From: Sabulitectum sp036743055 | GTDB lineage: Bacteria; Fermentibacterota; Fermentibacteria; Fermentibacterales; JCC-6 | DNA: 17,771 nucleotides | NCBI GenBank assembly: GCA_036743055.1 | Contig: DAINQE010000050.1 | Span: forward strand, 1 to 17,771 | Direction: 5' to 3' | Part shown: positions 7,470 to 15,437 of the stretch, piece by piece | How positions within the stretch are numbered: the stretch's first letter is position 1 | How the letters are laid out: each line of letters starts with the position of its first letter | Notes under the pieces: generated by a model | Databases searched by the model: none | The model's input: only the letters and a program-made list of their open reading frames with translations | Told to the model about the DNA's origin: nothing | Position numbers and translations under genes: made by a program

Positions 7470-7985
7470 ATGTGGAAGTACTCCGATGTATTGATGGACC
7501 ACTTCATGAATCCCCGGAACGTCGGGACACTTGAGTCCCCCGACGGTCATTCGGAAGTGGGCTCACCCCAGTGCGGGGATGCCATGTACCTGGATATTGA
7601 CATCGACGATGAGGGCCGCATAAGCGACATTGCCTTCAAAACCTTCGGCTGCGCCGGGGCCATAGCCAGTGCATCGGCCCTTACCGAGATGGTCAGGGGC
7701 CTTCCCATCGAAGAGGCCCTTCAGATAAGGAACAGCCAGATCGCCGAGTATCTGGGTGGAATGCCCCCGGAGAAGTTCCATTGCTCCGTTATGGGCCATC
7801 AGGCCCTGAAGGCGGCTGTAACCGACTACCGGGAGAAGTGCGGTGTCATAGAAAAGAAGCTTTCCGATGCGGGGATAAAGCCTGTTCTGATCAGGCCGAA
7901 AAGGGTTTACGTCTCCTCCGAGGAAGACGCCGTGAAAGCCAGAGAGGCCCTTTCCGACGGAAACACAGCCGTAGAGGTGAAGTGA
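7470..7985 (+). CDS. iscU: IscU/NifU-type iron-sulfur cluster scaffold with a C-terminal extension
   Basis: 171 residues. It provides the platform on which sulfur from IscS and iron are built into a cluster. The three ligand cysteines are C35 (QCGD, with D37), C61 (FGCAGAIASAS) and C105 (KFHCSVMG, with H104). The N-terminus (YSDVLMDHFMNPRNVG) is characteristic of the family. The canonical fold ends near residue 128; about 43 residues follow (DAGIKPVLIRPKRVYVSS and onward) that are not the usual NifU thioredoxin-like domain and contain no cysteine. GGAG precedes the ATG by 9 bases. It starts 7 bases after the regulator and overlaps the iscS start by one base (TGATG), so translational coupling is likely. 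Confidence 0.92.
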   Translation: MWKYSDVLMDHFMNPRNVGTLESPDGHSEVGSPQCGDAMYLDIDIDDEGRISDIAFKTFGCAGAIASASALTEMVRGLPIEEALQIRNSQIAEYLGGMPPEKFHCSVMGHQALKAAVTDYREKCGVIEKKLSDAGIKPVLIRPKRVYVSSEEDAVKAREALSDGNTAVEVK

Positions 7986-9142
7986 TGGAACCCGTATACC
8001 TGGACAACGCGGCTACCACCCGTATAGCCCCTGAGGTATTGGAGGCAATGCTCCCCTTCCTGGAGGAGAATTACGGGAATCCCTCCAGCTTCCATACCTT
8101 CGGAAGCTCCCATATGGAAGCCGTGGAAACGGCCAGGGGGCAGGTGGCGCGGCTCCTGGGCGCCAGGGCAGACGAGATATTCTTCACCTCCGGAGGTACC
8201 GAAAGCGACAATCAGGCCCTGCGCTCAGCCGTTAAGATGGATCCCACCCGAAGGGGGATAGTGACCTCCGCCGTGGAGCATCCCGCTGTGCTGGAAACCG
8301 CAAGGATGCTGGAAAAGGAGGGCTGCACCCTGGGCATAGTCCCGGTGAACGGGAAAGGCGAGGTAGTCCTGGAGGAACTGGAAAAGATGGTCGATGCCCA
8401 GACAGCGGTGGTCTCAATAATGGCGGCCAACAATGAAACCGGGGTGATAATGCCCCTGAAGGCAATCGCTGAGATATCCACCGACGAGGGATCCCTCTTC
8501 CATACCGACGCGGTGCAGATGGCGGGGAAATGTCCGTTGGATGTGCATACAACAGGAATAGACCTTCTCAGCCTTTCCGCCCATAAGATACATGGACCCA
8601 AGGGCGTGGGTGCCATCTATGTGAGGAAGGGAATAGAACTCCCGCCGATGATCACAGGCGGTCACCAGGAGAGGGGCATGCGGTCAGGGACCTACAATGT
8701 TCCAGGGATCGTGGGGCTTGGGAAGGCGGCTGAACTGGCACTTACCCACCTTGCGGACACCGTGGCGGCGGAGCGAAGCCTCAGGGAGTCGTTCGAAGCC
8801 AGGGTGAAGGAAAGGTGTCCCGGAGCCTTCATCGTTGCAGAGGAAGCATCTGAGAGGCTCCCTGGAACGGTAACCGTGATATTCCGGGGGATCGAAAGCG
8901 AAGCCGTTCTCACCCTGCTGGACATGCAGGGCATCTATGCCTCTTCAGGTTCCGCCTGCAGCACAGGAAGCAAGGATCCCAGCCATGTCCTCTATGCCAT
9001 GGGCATCGACCACACACTTGCGAACAGCGCAGTGAGGTTCAGCTTGAGCAGGTACACCACGGGCGAAGAGATAGACAGGGCTGTTGCAGCCTTGGAAACC
9101 ATAGTCGAGAGACTCAGGAGGATATCACCTTATACGGAGTAG
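7985..9142 (+). CDS. iscS: Cysteine desulfurase (IscS/NifS)
   Basis: 385 residues, full length for a group I NifS/IscS enzyme. It is a PLP enzyme that releases sulfur from cysteine as an enzyme persulfide and passes it to IscU. Visible motifs are YLDNAATT (5-12), NYGNPSS (29-35), TSGGTESDN (68-76), H99 that stacks on PLP, HTDAVQ (173-178), the PLP lysine K201 in SLSAHKIHGPKG, and the persulfide cysteine C325 in SSGSACSTGS. The ATG at 7985 overlaps the iscU stop; a longer open frame starting in iscU is not plausible because residue 1 matches the family start. No ferredoxin, hscAB or iscA follows. The gene is convergent with the next one, with 6 bases between the stop codons and no terminator visible. 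Confidence 0.96.
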   Translation: MEPVYLDNAATTRIAPEVLEAMLPFLEENYGNPSSFHTFGSSHMEAVETARGQVARLLGARADEIFFTSGGTESDNQALRSAVKMDPTRRGIVTSAVEHPAVLETARMLEKEGCTLGIVPVNGKGEVVLEELEKMVDAQTAVVSIMAANNETGVIMPLKAIAEISTDEGSLFHTDAVQMAGKCPLDVHTTGIDLLSLSAHKIHGPKGVGAIYVRKGIELPPMITGGHQERGMRSGTYNVPGIVGLGKAAELALTHLADTVAAERSLRESFEARVKERCPGAFIVAEEASERLPGTVTVIFRGIESEAVLTLLDMQGIYASSGSACSTGSKDPSHVLYAMGIDHTLANSAVRFSLSRYTTGEEIDRAVAALETIVERLRRISPYTE

Positions 9143-9148
9143 GGATAT

Positions 9149-9886
9149 CTAGAAGCCGGTTCCGGTCCAGAAGAACCCTGCGGATATTCCGAAATCCTCA
9201 TATCCTTCAAGCCCGGCGGATATGCCGCAGTCTGCGGTGAGATTCTCCGTAATGATGAACTGCACCGACGCGCCTGCCTCCAGGTCCCCGTCGGTTGATC
9301 CGTTCAGGGAGCCGCACAGAAGGAAGTCGGGAGAAATGTAGCTGGTTCCCCCTCCTGTGAAGTAGAACACGGATCGGATGTGGTCCTCGAAGGGGTTCCT
9401 TCCCCCGTTCAGAGCGAATTCACCGGACATTGAAAGCCTGAAGTCAAGGAATGTTGTGCTTGTTACGCCGCCGAAAGCCAGCTCTGTTCCCCTGTCCCTG
9501 AACTCCTCGCCGGTGGGCAGCGAGAGCCTGCCTGTCAGCTTCAGAGCGGTCCCGCCTCTGGTGGTTTCGTAGAGCCAGCCCCCGGCAAGGGTCATGTCGC
9601 CCAGGAATGAGCCGCTCCACGGCTCGTCCACAGGGACCATGGTGATAACAGCGGATAGTTCAAGGTCCTCGGCCGCACCCCAGCAGCCGCGAAGGGGGAC
9701 CATGAGAATGGTACCGCCCGGGGTGCCGGTGTACTCCAGCGATGCTCCCGCCCTGAGGGTACCTTCCTGCAGTACATCGGAGCAGGAAAGCCCCTGCCAT
9801 CCGGAAAGACCCCTGGGGCCGAGCCCCATGGATTCGCCCAGGGCAGAAAGGGCCAGAAGGGCCGTTACGAGCAGAGCTGTTTTCAT
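9149..9886 (-). CDS. Predicted outer-membrane beta-barrel protein
   Basis: 245 residues from ATG at 9886, preceded by GGAGGA; an upstream in-frame ATG at 9919 lacks a binding site and would bury the signal peptide. Residues 1-18 (MKTALLVTALLALSALGE) form a signal peptide. The rest alternates short amphipathic strands and Gly-rich turns (LRAGASLEYTG, LTLAGGWLYETT-like segments, ALKLTGRLSLPTG, TTFLDFRLSMSGEFALN, LEAGASVQFIITENL) and ends in FFWTGTGF, a terminal-phenylalanine barrel signal. It resembles uncharacterised barrel proteins sometimes annotated as outer-membrane transporters. No functional site was recognised. It is divergent from the small gene at 9965. Confidence 0.7.
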   Translation of the reverse strand: MKTALLVTALLALSALGESMGLGPRGLSGWQGLSCSDVLQEGTLRAGASLEYTGTPGGTILMVPLRGCWGAAEDLELSAVITMVPVDEPWSGSFLGDMTLAGGWLYETTRGGTALKLTGRLSLPTGEEFRDRGTELAFGGVTSTTFLDFRLSMSGEFALNGGRNPFEDHIRSVFYFTGGGTSYISPDFLLCGSLNGSTDGDLEAGASVQFIITENLTADCGISAGLEGYEDFGISAGFFWTGTGF

Positions 9887-9964
9887 GGATTCCTCCGGGG
9901 TTGACAATGATGTGTGCAAAATGGAAAGATATCATAATATAGGCTCTACTCCTTCGGAGGGTAT
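9887..9964. promoter_or_regulatory. Divergent intergenic region, AT-rich, probable promoters
   Basis: The 78 bases contain a perfect TTGACA on the plus strand (9901-9906), but the AT-rich box after it (TATCAT, 9930-9935) is 23 bases away, too far for a normal promoter. TATGAT on the minus strand (9936-9931) is a possible -10 for the barrel gene without a clear -35. GGAGGG (9956-9961) is the ribosome binding site for the gene at 9965. Confidence 0.25.
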
Positions 9965-10360
9965 ATGAAAGCTGGAGAGGCTGGAGTTCTTGCCGCGGCG
10001 GCCCTGCTTGTTGCCGGGGGTCTCTTCGTGGGATTTACCCCCATGCCGGATGGGGACCTTCTCGAACAGAAGGATACCGTTCAGGAGGACCTGTCCGTTT
10101 ACGACCGGCTGAAAGCGTCGATAAGGCCCTTTCATTTCGGCAACTTTCCCAGGGAAACCTTCCGGGGGGATACAACGGTCTGGGTGGCTGACCTGGACTA
10201 CAACATGTTCACGGTTGCCCAGGTTGACCTGCTTGTTACAAGGAAACTCAGGGAGCTTGAGTTCACAGGCATCACGGCTCAGGAGGGTGAGGATGGAGGG
10301 ATAGTGTTCAGAGCTCTCTTCCCCGACGGGCAGCCCCTGGAGATACAGTTCATCCCCTAG
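9965..10360 (+). CDS. Small membrane-anchored protein of unknown function
   Basis: 131 residues; GGAGGG stands 3-4 bases before the ATG. A hydrophobic segment (about 7-25) could be an uncleaved anchor or a signal peptide, since an Ala/Gly-rich stretch precedes FTPMPDGD. The remainder (about 30-131) is a small mixed alpha/beta domain presumably in the periplasm: DTVQEDLSVYDRLKAS is helical, and VWVADLDYNMFTVAQVDLLV, LEFTGITAQEG and GGIVFRALFPDGQPLEIQFI are strand-like. No family was recognised. Its position just before secDF is where yajC often lies, but it does not look like YajC, and a 169-base gap with leader structure separates the two. Confidence 0.62.
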   Translation: MKAGEAGVLAAAALLVAGGLFVGFTPMPDGDLLEQKDTVQEDLSVYDRLKASIRPFHFGNFPRETFRGDTTVWVADLDYNMFTVAQVDLLVTRKLRELEFTGITAQEGEDGGIVFRALFPDGQPLEIQFIP

Positions 10361-10394
10361 GTGGTCAATACACTCGACTTTCTTTATCTTTCAT

Positions 10395-10504
10395 CTCCTC
10401 CGTTCCGGGAAGAGGCCCGTCCGAGGAGGCTTGAATAGGTCTTTTGGAAAGATTTAACTACAGACAGGATAGATAGTTAGGAAAGGGCAGGCGGAACCCT
10501 GCCC
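10395..10504 (+). other. Structured leader in front of secDF (predicted hairpins)
   Basis: Three potential stem-loops follow each other. CTCCTC (10395-10400) pairs with GAGGAG (10423-10428), enclosing CGGG/CCCG (10406-10409 with 10416-10419). TCTTT (10440-10444) pairs with AAAGA (10448-10452). GGGCAGG (10485-10491) pairs perfectly with CCTGCCC (10498-10504) over a 6-base loop. None is followed by a T-run, so they are not obvious terminators. The last stem ends about 14 bases before the AAGGG binding site of secDF, so it could affect ribosome access. A weak promoter (TTGAAT 10431-10436, 17 bases, TTAACT 10454-10459) lies between the first and last stems. Function is inferred only. Confidence 0.35.
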
Positions 10505-10529
10505 CCAGAACCCGATGAAGGGAAGCCCA

Positions 10530-13331
10530 ATGAAGAAAGCCGATAAGTGGAGGAATTACAGCTCCGCGCTGGTGCTTGTGATCTCCCTGCTGCTGATATG
10601 GCCCACGGTGAAATGGTATTCACTGCCGGCGGTGGAACGCGACAGGGCTGAGGCCAGCGTTCAGCCGGAGACCACCAATCCCTACCTCAGAAGTCTTCTG
10701 GACGATATGCAGGAAGAGGGAGGCGAGGAGCTTCTTGAGGAATACAGGGAACTCTATGCCACAAGCAGGGGAACGATAAAGCTGGGCCTCGACCTTCAGG
10801 GGGGCATGTACCTGGCCTACACGGTGGAACCAACCCCCGGGCTGGATGCCGATGAAGCCCTGGACCAGGCCCTGGAGATAATAAGGAATCGAATAGACGA
10901 GTTCGGGGTCTCCGAGCCTTCGATCACCAGGCAGGGCTCCGACAGGATAATCGTTCAGCTTCCGGGAGTAAGGGATCCGGCCAGGGCGAGGGCCATCGTC
11001 GAAAGACAGGCGCTGCTTGAGTTCAAGGTCGTGGCCTATCCCAACGCTGAACACCCTTCTCCATCCACCATACCAGTCGTAAGGGAGATAGAAGCCGCTC
11101 TCGGTGAAGAGCTTCCCGAGGAAGAGCCCATCGCCGCCACGGAGACAGAGACCTCCGACGAAGAGGAGTTCTCCCTTCCCCAGACTGGGGATGATCTTTC
11201 CCTTCCCACTGCCGAGGAGCTTCAGGAAGAATCCGCTCTTCCCTCCCTGGAGGTTGCCGGCCAGCTGGGCTCCCTGATCTCCATTGCCGACCAGAACACG
11301 GCCACTGTGCTGAGGATACGGCCTGGGGACTGGATGATCCAGGAAGGCGAGGAGTTCGACAGACTGCAGTCCATCATCAACAGGGAGGAAGTCTCAGGAA
11401 TACTTGCCGAGCACAACCTCCAGTTCTCCTTCGGAAAGCCCACGGAGCTCGCGGACGGGACCACATGGATGAGCGTCTTCCTGGTGCCCGCCAACGCCGG
11501 AATGGGATGGGACAGGCAGGCAGACCTTGAGATCCCCCACTACAGGCTCACTGGAGCCAGCCTCACCGATGTGAGGATCCGCATGGGTGATCAGAACACC
11601 ATGTCCACCGCTCCTTACCTCCTTCTTGAGTTCGATTCCGAGGGTTCCTCCATGTGGGAGAGGATCACCGGGGAGAACGTCGATGAACGTGTGGCCATCC
11701 TCCTTGACGGCAGGATCTACTCCGTTGCAACCATCACCGAGAGGATAAGCGGCGGAACGAGGCTTTCCGGCAGTTTCAACCTGGAAGAGGCCAGAGATCT
11801 CAGACTGGTGCTCAAGGCGGGAAGCCTTCCTGCGAGGCTGATAATCGCCGAAGAACAGACCATCGGCCCCAGCCTTGGCAAGACAGCCATCAGCAACGGC
11901 ATGATCGCCGGTCTGGTAGGCCTGGCCATCATAGCCGCATTCATGATGATTTATTACGGAGCGGGTGGCCTCATAGCCGTTCTCGCCCTTGTGTTCGACA
12001 TGGTGATAATCCTTGGCATACTCTGCTTCCCGGGTCCCCTGGCTCAGATCGGCATTGCGGGAATGAATGCCACCCTGACCCTCCCGGGTATAGCAGGTAT
12101 CATCCTTACCATAGGCATGGCTGTGGACGCTAGCGTTCTCATCTACGAGAGGATCCGCGAGGAGCTGGCCTCCGGCAAGGGTATCCGCTCGGCGGTGGAC
12201 GCGGGCTACTCCAGGGCTTTCGTCACCATCTTCGATGCGAACCTCACCACATTCATCACCGCGCTCGTTCTTTACAGGTTCGGTACCGGGCCCATAAGGG
12301 GATTCGCTGTAACCCTGTCCATAGGTATCATGGCCTCCATGTTCTGCTCGCTGGTATTTACCAGGGCCGTCTTCAGCAACCTTCTGGCTCAGGTGAAGAG
12401 AACGAAGATAAGCCTGGGTAAGCTGGCCATGGTCAAGGACGCCCACTACGACATAGTGACCAAGAGGAAGAAGACCTACCTGCTCTCGCTGGGTGTTATC
12501 CTGGTTGGTGTGATCTCCTTCTTCGCCCACGGCGGTCTGAACCTCTCCATCGACTTCACAGGCGGTCTGGAGACCAATGTGGTGTCCACCGAGTACTCCA
12601 CCGCCGCCGAACTCAACGGAGCGCTCACCGGGGAGGGTCTCCTGAGCGTTCAGGTGCAAGCCCTCCAGGACTGGACGGGAGAGGGCAGCGCCTTCGTGAT
12701 AAGGACCTCCAGCAGCGACAAGGATGAGGTCTACGCAGCCCTGGAGTCCACCGGCTGCAGCCTTATGGAGGATGAAGAGGGGGAATCCGAAGCTTCCTTC
12801 ATTAAACAGATAGGTCCCAGAGTGGGGAACGAACTTAGGTCACAGGCCGTGGATTCCATAATGCTGGCCATGTTCTTCATCGTTCTCTACATCTGGTACA
12901 GGTTCCAGTTCAAGTGGGGTCTGGCTGCGGTTGCCGCTCTTCTCCACGACATCCTGATCACCGTGGGCCTGCTGGCCCTCTTCCAGGTCGAGGTCAGCCT
13001 GACCATCATAGCGGCCCTGCTCACCATCGTGGGATACTCCATTAACGACACCATAGTGGTGTTCGACCGAATCCGCGAGGACAACAGGCTCAGGAAGGGC
13101 AAGACCTTCGAGGAAACGGTGAACAAGGGCATCAACGAAACACTCAGCCGAACGGTGGTGACATCGCTCACAACCTTCGTCGCTGTTCTGATGCTGTTCA
13201 TCTTCGGAACAGGAGAGATAAGGGATTTCGCCCTTACTCTGATGATAGGCATCATCGTGGGAACCTACTCTTCGATCTTCGTCGCCAGCCCGATACTAAT
13301 CGACTGGCATGCGAGGCTCAGGAAGAAGTAG
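10530..13331 (+). CDS. secDF: SecDF protein-translocase subunit (SecD-SecF fusion)
   Basis: 933 residues. An inner-membrane partner of SecYEG that uses the proton gradient to pull exported proteins out on the periplasmic side. ATG at 10530 is preferred because AAGGG precedes it; ATG at 10515 has no binding site. The SecD half has an N-terminal helix (about 13-30), the LGLDLQGG motif (85-92), the large periplasmic P1 domain, and a helix bundle with GMAVDASVLIYERIREE (530-546), whose D533 belongs to the proton path. The SecF half starts near 640 with a helix, IDFTGG (674-679), a periplasmic domain and a second bundle with GYSINDTIVVFDRIREDNR (835-853). Odd: residues about 185-240 of P1 form an acidic, low-complexity insert (EEEPIAATETETSDEEEF and onward). 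No yajC precedes it. A hairpin terminator follows the stop. Confidence 0.96.
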   Translation: MKKADKWRNYSSALVLVISLLLIWPTVKWYSLPAVERDRAEASVQPETTNPYLRSLLDDMQEEGGEELLEEYRELYATSRGTIKLGLDLQGGMYLAYTVEPTPGLDADEALDQALEIIRNRIDEFGVSEPSITRQGSDRIIVQLPGVRDPARARAIVERQALLEFKVVAYPNAEHPSPSTIPVVREIEAALGEELPEEEPIAATETETSDEEEFSLPQTGDDLSLPTAEELQEESALPSLEVAGQLGSLISIADQNTATVLRIRPGDWMIQEGEEFDRLQSIINREEVSGILAEHNLQFSFGKPTELADGTTWMSVFLVPANAGMGWDRQADLEIPHYRLTGASLTDVRIRMGDQNTMSTAPYLLLEFDSEGSSMWERITGENVDERVAILLDGRIYSVATITERISGGTRLSGSFNLEEARDLRLVLKAGSLPARLIIAEEQTIGPSLGKTAISNGMIAGLVGLAIIAAFMMIYYGAGGLIAVLALVFDMVIILGILCFPGPLAQIGIAGMNATLTLPGIAGIILTIGMAVDASVLIYERIREELASGKGIRSAVDAGYSRAFVTIFDANLTTFITALVLYRFGTGPIRGFAVTLSIGIMASMFCSLVFTRAVFSNLLAQVKRTKISLGKLAMVKDAHYDIVTKRKKTYLLSLGVILVGVISFFAHGGLNLSIDFTGGLETNVVSTEYSTAAELNGALTGEGLLSVQVQALQDWTGEGSAFVIRTSSSDKDEVYAALESTGCSLMEDEEGESEASFIKQIGPRVGNELRSQAVDSIMLAMFFIVLYIWYRFQFKWGLAAVAALLHDILITVGLLALFQVEVSLTIIAALLTIVGYSINDTIVVFDRIREDNRLRKGKTFEETVNKGINETLSRTVVTSLTTFVAVLMLFIFGTGEIRDFALTLMIGIIVGTYSSIFVASPILIDWHARLRKK

Positions 13332-13354
13332 CTGCAGCACCAATAAAAGAAGAG

Positions 13355-13378
13355 GGGGGAGGGCGTATGTCCTCCCCC
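13355..13378. terminator. Hairpin terminator shared by convergent secDF and the sensor kinase
   Basis: GGGGGAGG (13355-13362) pairs perfectly with CCTCCCCC (13371-13378) over an 8-base loop, 24 bases after the secDF stop. On the plus strand it is followed by TACCTTTT, a weak T-run. On the minus strand it is followed by CTCTTCTTTTATT, a better one. It probably works in both directions; for the kinase transcript it lies beyond the palindromic repeat. Confidence 0.7.
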
Positions 13379-13385
13379 TACCTTT

Positions 13386-13514
13386 TGGCCGCCCGCAAGT
13401 ATGTCAATCAAAATCTGTATTTTCTCTTCCGGTGAGCAGATAAACCTGATACTAGGGTATTTGACCACCGCAAGAAGAGTTGCGTGATTTTATTGACATA
13501 CTTGCGGGCGGCCA
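13386..13514. repeat. 129-base near-palindromic repeat element (MITE-like or ERIC-like)
   Basis: The ends form long inverted arms. The left arm (13386-13415) begins TGGCCGCCCGCAAGTATG, and its reverse complement matches the right arm (13486-13514) over 29 bases with only a single-base insertion (GATTTTGATTGACA in one, GATTTTATTGACA in the other). Inside, CTCTTC (13424-13429) pairs with GAAGAG (13474-13479) and CGGTG (13430-13434) with CACCG (13466-13470), and pairing continues imperfectly toward a loop near 13447-13454. The whole element could fold into one long hairpin. The size and single-palindrome form recall ERIC-type repeats and miniature inverted-repeat transposable elements. No transposase and no clear target duplication are visible. 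The right arm encodes the last six residues and the stop codon of the sensor kinase. Confidence 0.8.
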
Positions 13515-14749
13515 GCCGGCAGAGGCAGTTTGATCTCCGCTACAGCGCCCCTGGAAGAATTCCTTAGAGAAAGGCTCCCGCCATGTTTCTCAACGATCCT
13601 CTGAACGATGGAGAGGCCCAGGCCGGAGCCACAGCTTCCGTCTCCTTTTTGGAAGGGCCTGGGAGCATTCCTGAGGAAGTCGGAGGGGAAACCCGGGCCG
13701 TCGTCCTCGACGGTAACGGTAACTTGCCCTGATGATGCGGTGACTGTTACGGTCACGCCGGAGGAAGCCCGGGCAACTGCGTTGCGAACCAGGTTTGAAA
13801 CCGCCCTGAGGAGCAGTCTCCGGTCCCCATGAACCAAAGCAGCCCTTCCGGGGCGTTCAACGAGAACGTCTATTCCTGGAGGCGCAAGAGCCCCCTCGGA
13901 GTCCGCAGCCTCAACACACACATCTTCCAGCGACACTGGTTCATGAACAGGCTCTGAGTTCCTGATGCGGTTGAACTCAAGGAGTTCCGACACCAGAGTG
14001 TCAAGCTGGAAAAGGTCTTTCTCCATCAGGCCAAGTTTGTCTGCTACCTCCTCGGGGTTTTCCCTTGCAAGTTCAAGGGCGAAGCCCAGTCTTGCCATTG
14101 GTGTCCGAAGTTCATGCGCCACAGCGTTGAGCAGTTCATTATGCGAATCGAGCAGGGAGATGATCCTGTCAGCCATGCGGTTGAATGCCCTTCCCAGCTC
14201 GTCTATCTCATCACCGCCGCTGCCGTCGGGATATCTTGCACTGAGTTTGCCCCTGCCGAAATCCCCGGTAACGGCGGTGAGGTTCGCCGTTCTTCTGAAA
14301 ACGGGCCTGAGCCCTATTGCAAGGGCCGCCGCCTGGGAGACGAACAGAACCAGTGCGAACAGAACGAATATCGTCTGCCTTGGCCCGGGAACCCTGGCAG
14401 TTGCCAGGATCGATGTCTGGCCTCCCGGAAGGCTGATCATCCGGACACCCGAAGGATTCCTCTCGCCAATCTCCCCGGGCAGCGGCGGCAGCGCCCCGGG
14501 GGGATGGGGCTGCTGGGGATCATGCGTTACCAGACGTATGAAAACACCCATGGAGTCCGCAAGATTGATCAGGGACTCCCTGTCAGTGTATCTCCCGGAT
14601 TCAACAAGGGCCTGGAAACTGTCCAGTGTCTCGTTGCGCTTGCCTTCAAAGAATGCAGGAAGAACGGAAAATGATACCCATATGGTCAGCACAAGCGTTA
14701 CCAGAGTGGTTGCGGCAAGAAGCAGGTAGATCTTCCAGAAGAGCTTCAT
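13490..14749 (-). CDS. Two-component sensor histidine kinase
   Basis: 419 residues, inner-membrane kinase of the HAMP-HisKA-HATPase type. Membrane helices at about 8-30 and 127-146 enclose a periplasmic sensor region of about 95 residues with a Pro-rich stretch (DPQQPHPPGALPPLPG, 77-92). HAMP lies at about 147-200. The H-box NAVAHELRTPMARLGF puts the phosphorylated histidine at H212. ATP-site motifs are NLVRNA (319-324), DDGPGF (349-354) and GSGLGLSI (374-381). General architecture resembles CpxA/RstB kinases; the stimulus is unknown. The ATG overlaps the regulator stop by four bases (ATGA), so the two are co-translated. The C-terminal tail GRPQVCQ and stop codon come largely from the inverted-repeat element, suggesting the original end was replaced. 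Confidence 0.93.
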   Translation of the reverse strand: MKLFWKIYLLLAATTLVTLVLTIWVSFSVLPAFFEGKRNETLDSFQALVESGRYTDRESLINLADSMGVFIRLVTHDPQQPHPPGALPPLPGEIGERNPSGVRMISLPGGQTSILATARVPGPRQTIFVLFALVLFVSQAAALAIGLRPVFRRTANLTAVTGDFGRGKLSARYPDGSGGDEIDELGRAFNRMADRIISLLDSHNELLNAVAHELRTPMARLGFALELARENPEEVADKLGLMEKDLFQLDTLVSELLEFNRIRNSEPVHEPVSLEDVCVEAADSEGALAPPGIDVLVERPGRAALVHGDRRLLLRAVSNLVRNAVARASSGVTVTVTASSGQVTVTVEDDGPGFPSDFLRNAPRPFQKGDGSCGSGLGLSIVQRIVEKHGGSLSLRNSSRGAVAEIKLPLPAGRPQVCQ

Positions 14750-15426
14750 TGTGACCCTTGAGGAGAGAGCAGGTATCCCAGGCCTCGGACGGTCTTGATG
14801 AGATGACCGTGCTCTCCCAGTTTACGCCGCAGTCTGGAGACAAGCACGTCCACTGACCTGTCAAAGGAGTCGAAATCGATGCCCCTGAGCTCCTCTACGA
14901 GAACGCTTCTCTGCTGCACCCTTCCTGCTCTCCTGGCCAGCAGGGCCAGAAGATCGAATTCGGTGGTTGTAAGTTCAAGAAGCGTTCCATTCAACGAAGC
15001 CTTCCTGGATGGAATGTTTATGGAAAGCGGACCCGCCTCGATCATCTCGGCTTCAAGATCGGTGCTGCTCCGTCTGAGAAGTGCCCGAACCCTCGCCAGG
15101 AGCACCCTGGGAGCAACGGGTTTCCCAAGGTAGTCGTCGGCTCCCATCTCAAGCCCGGTTACAACATCGATGTCGTCTTTCATGGCGGTGAGCATGAGAA
15201 TGGGACCACGCCAGCCTTCACGGAGTGAACGGCAGATGTCGAGACCGTTCATGTCCGGCAGCATAAGGTCAAGAATGAGCAGGTCAGGACGCCTTGCGAA
15301 AACGGTCTTTTTGACTTCTGATCCCTTGTGAAGCACCTCAACAGCATATCCCCGACTTGCAAGATATTCAGAAAGAAGAGAGGCCAGTGGAACATCGTCT
15401 TCCACGAGGAGTATCTTTTCCTGCAT
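14746..15426 (-). CDS. OmpR/PhoB-family response regulator
   Basis: 226 residues. The receiver domain (about 4-115) has the acidic pair at D11 with E9/D10 (LLVEDD), the phosphorylated D53 (LLILDLMLPDMNG), T80 and K102 (GKP). The winged-helix DNA-binding domain (about 130-224) shows LTTTEFDLLALLARRAGRV and VDVLVSRLRRKLGE, ending in IKTVRGLGYLL. ATG at 15426 was chosen because it starts just before the receiver fold and follows AGGGGG; in-frame starts at 15444 and 15489 would add residues unrelated to the family. It is the first gene of the pair with the sensor kinase. It is divergent from an exported protein at 15508, a possible target; that link is inference. Confidence 0.94.
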   Translation of the reverse strand: MQEKILLVEDDVPLASLLSEYLASRGYAVEVLHKGSEVKKTVFARRPDLLILDLMLPDMNGLDICRSLREGWRGPILMLTAMKDDIDVVTGLEMGADDYLGKPVAPRVLLARVRALLRRSSTDLEAEMIEAGPLSINIPSRKASLNGTLLELTTTEFDLLALLARRAGRVQQRSVLVEELRGIDFDSFDRSVDVLVSRLRRKLGEHGHLIKTVRGLGYLLSPQGSQ

Positions 15427-15437
15427 GTTACCCCCTG

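Noticed and set aside
9901..9935. TTGACA with TATCAT as the promoter of the gene at 9965.
   Set aside because: The spacing is 23 bases, well outside the 16-18 needed.
10361..10438. A possible 25-codon leader peptide starting with GTG directly after the stop at 10360.
   Set aside because: There is no convincing ribosome binding site and no known arrest motif in the peptide; the hairpins in the same region explain the sequence at least as well.
10485..10504. The perfect GGGCAGG/CCTGCCC hairpin as a terminator of the gene at 9965.
   Set aside because: No T-run follows and it lies 125 bases past the stop codon, so it was kept only as a leader structure.
11394..12659. A 421-codon minus-strand open frame inside secDF.
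   Set aside because: It is antisense to conserved SecD sequence, is His/Gly/Glu-rich and shows no recognisable domain or ribosome binding site.
13386..13514. The palindrome as a CRISPR unit or as a terminator.
   Set aside because: There are no regularly spaced repeats, and a T-rich hairpin terminator is already present next to it. The long arms are far larger than a terminator needs.
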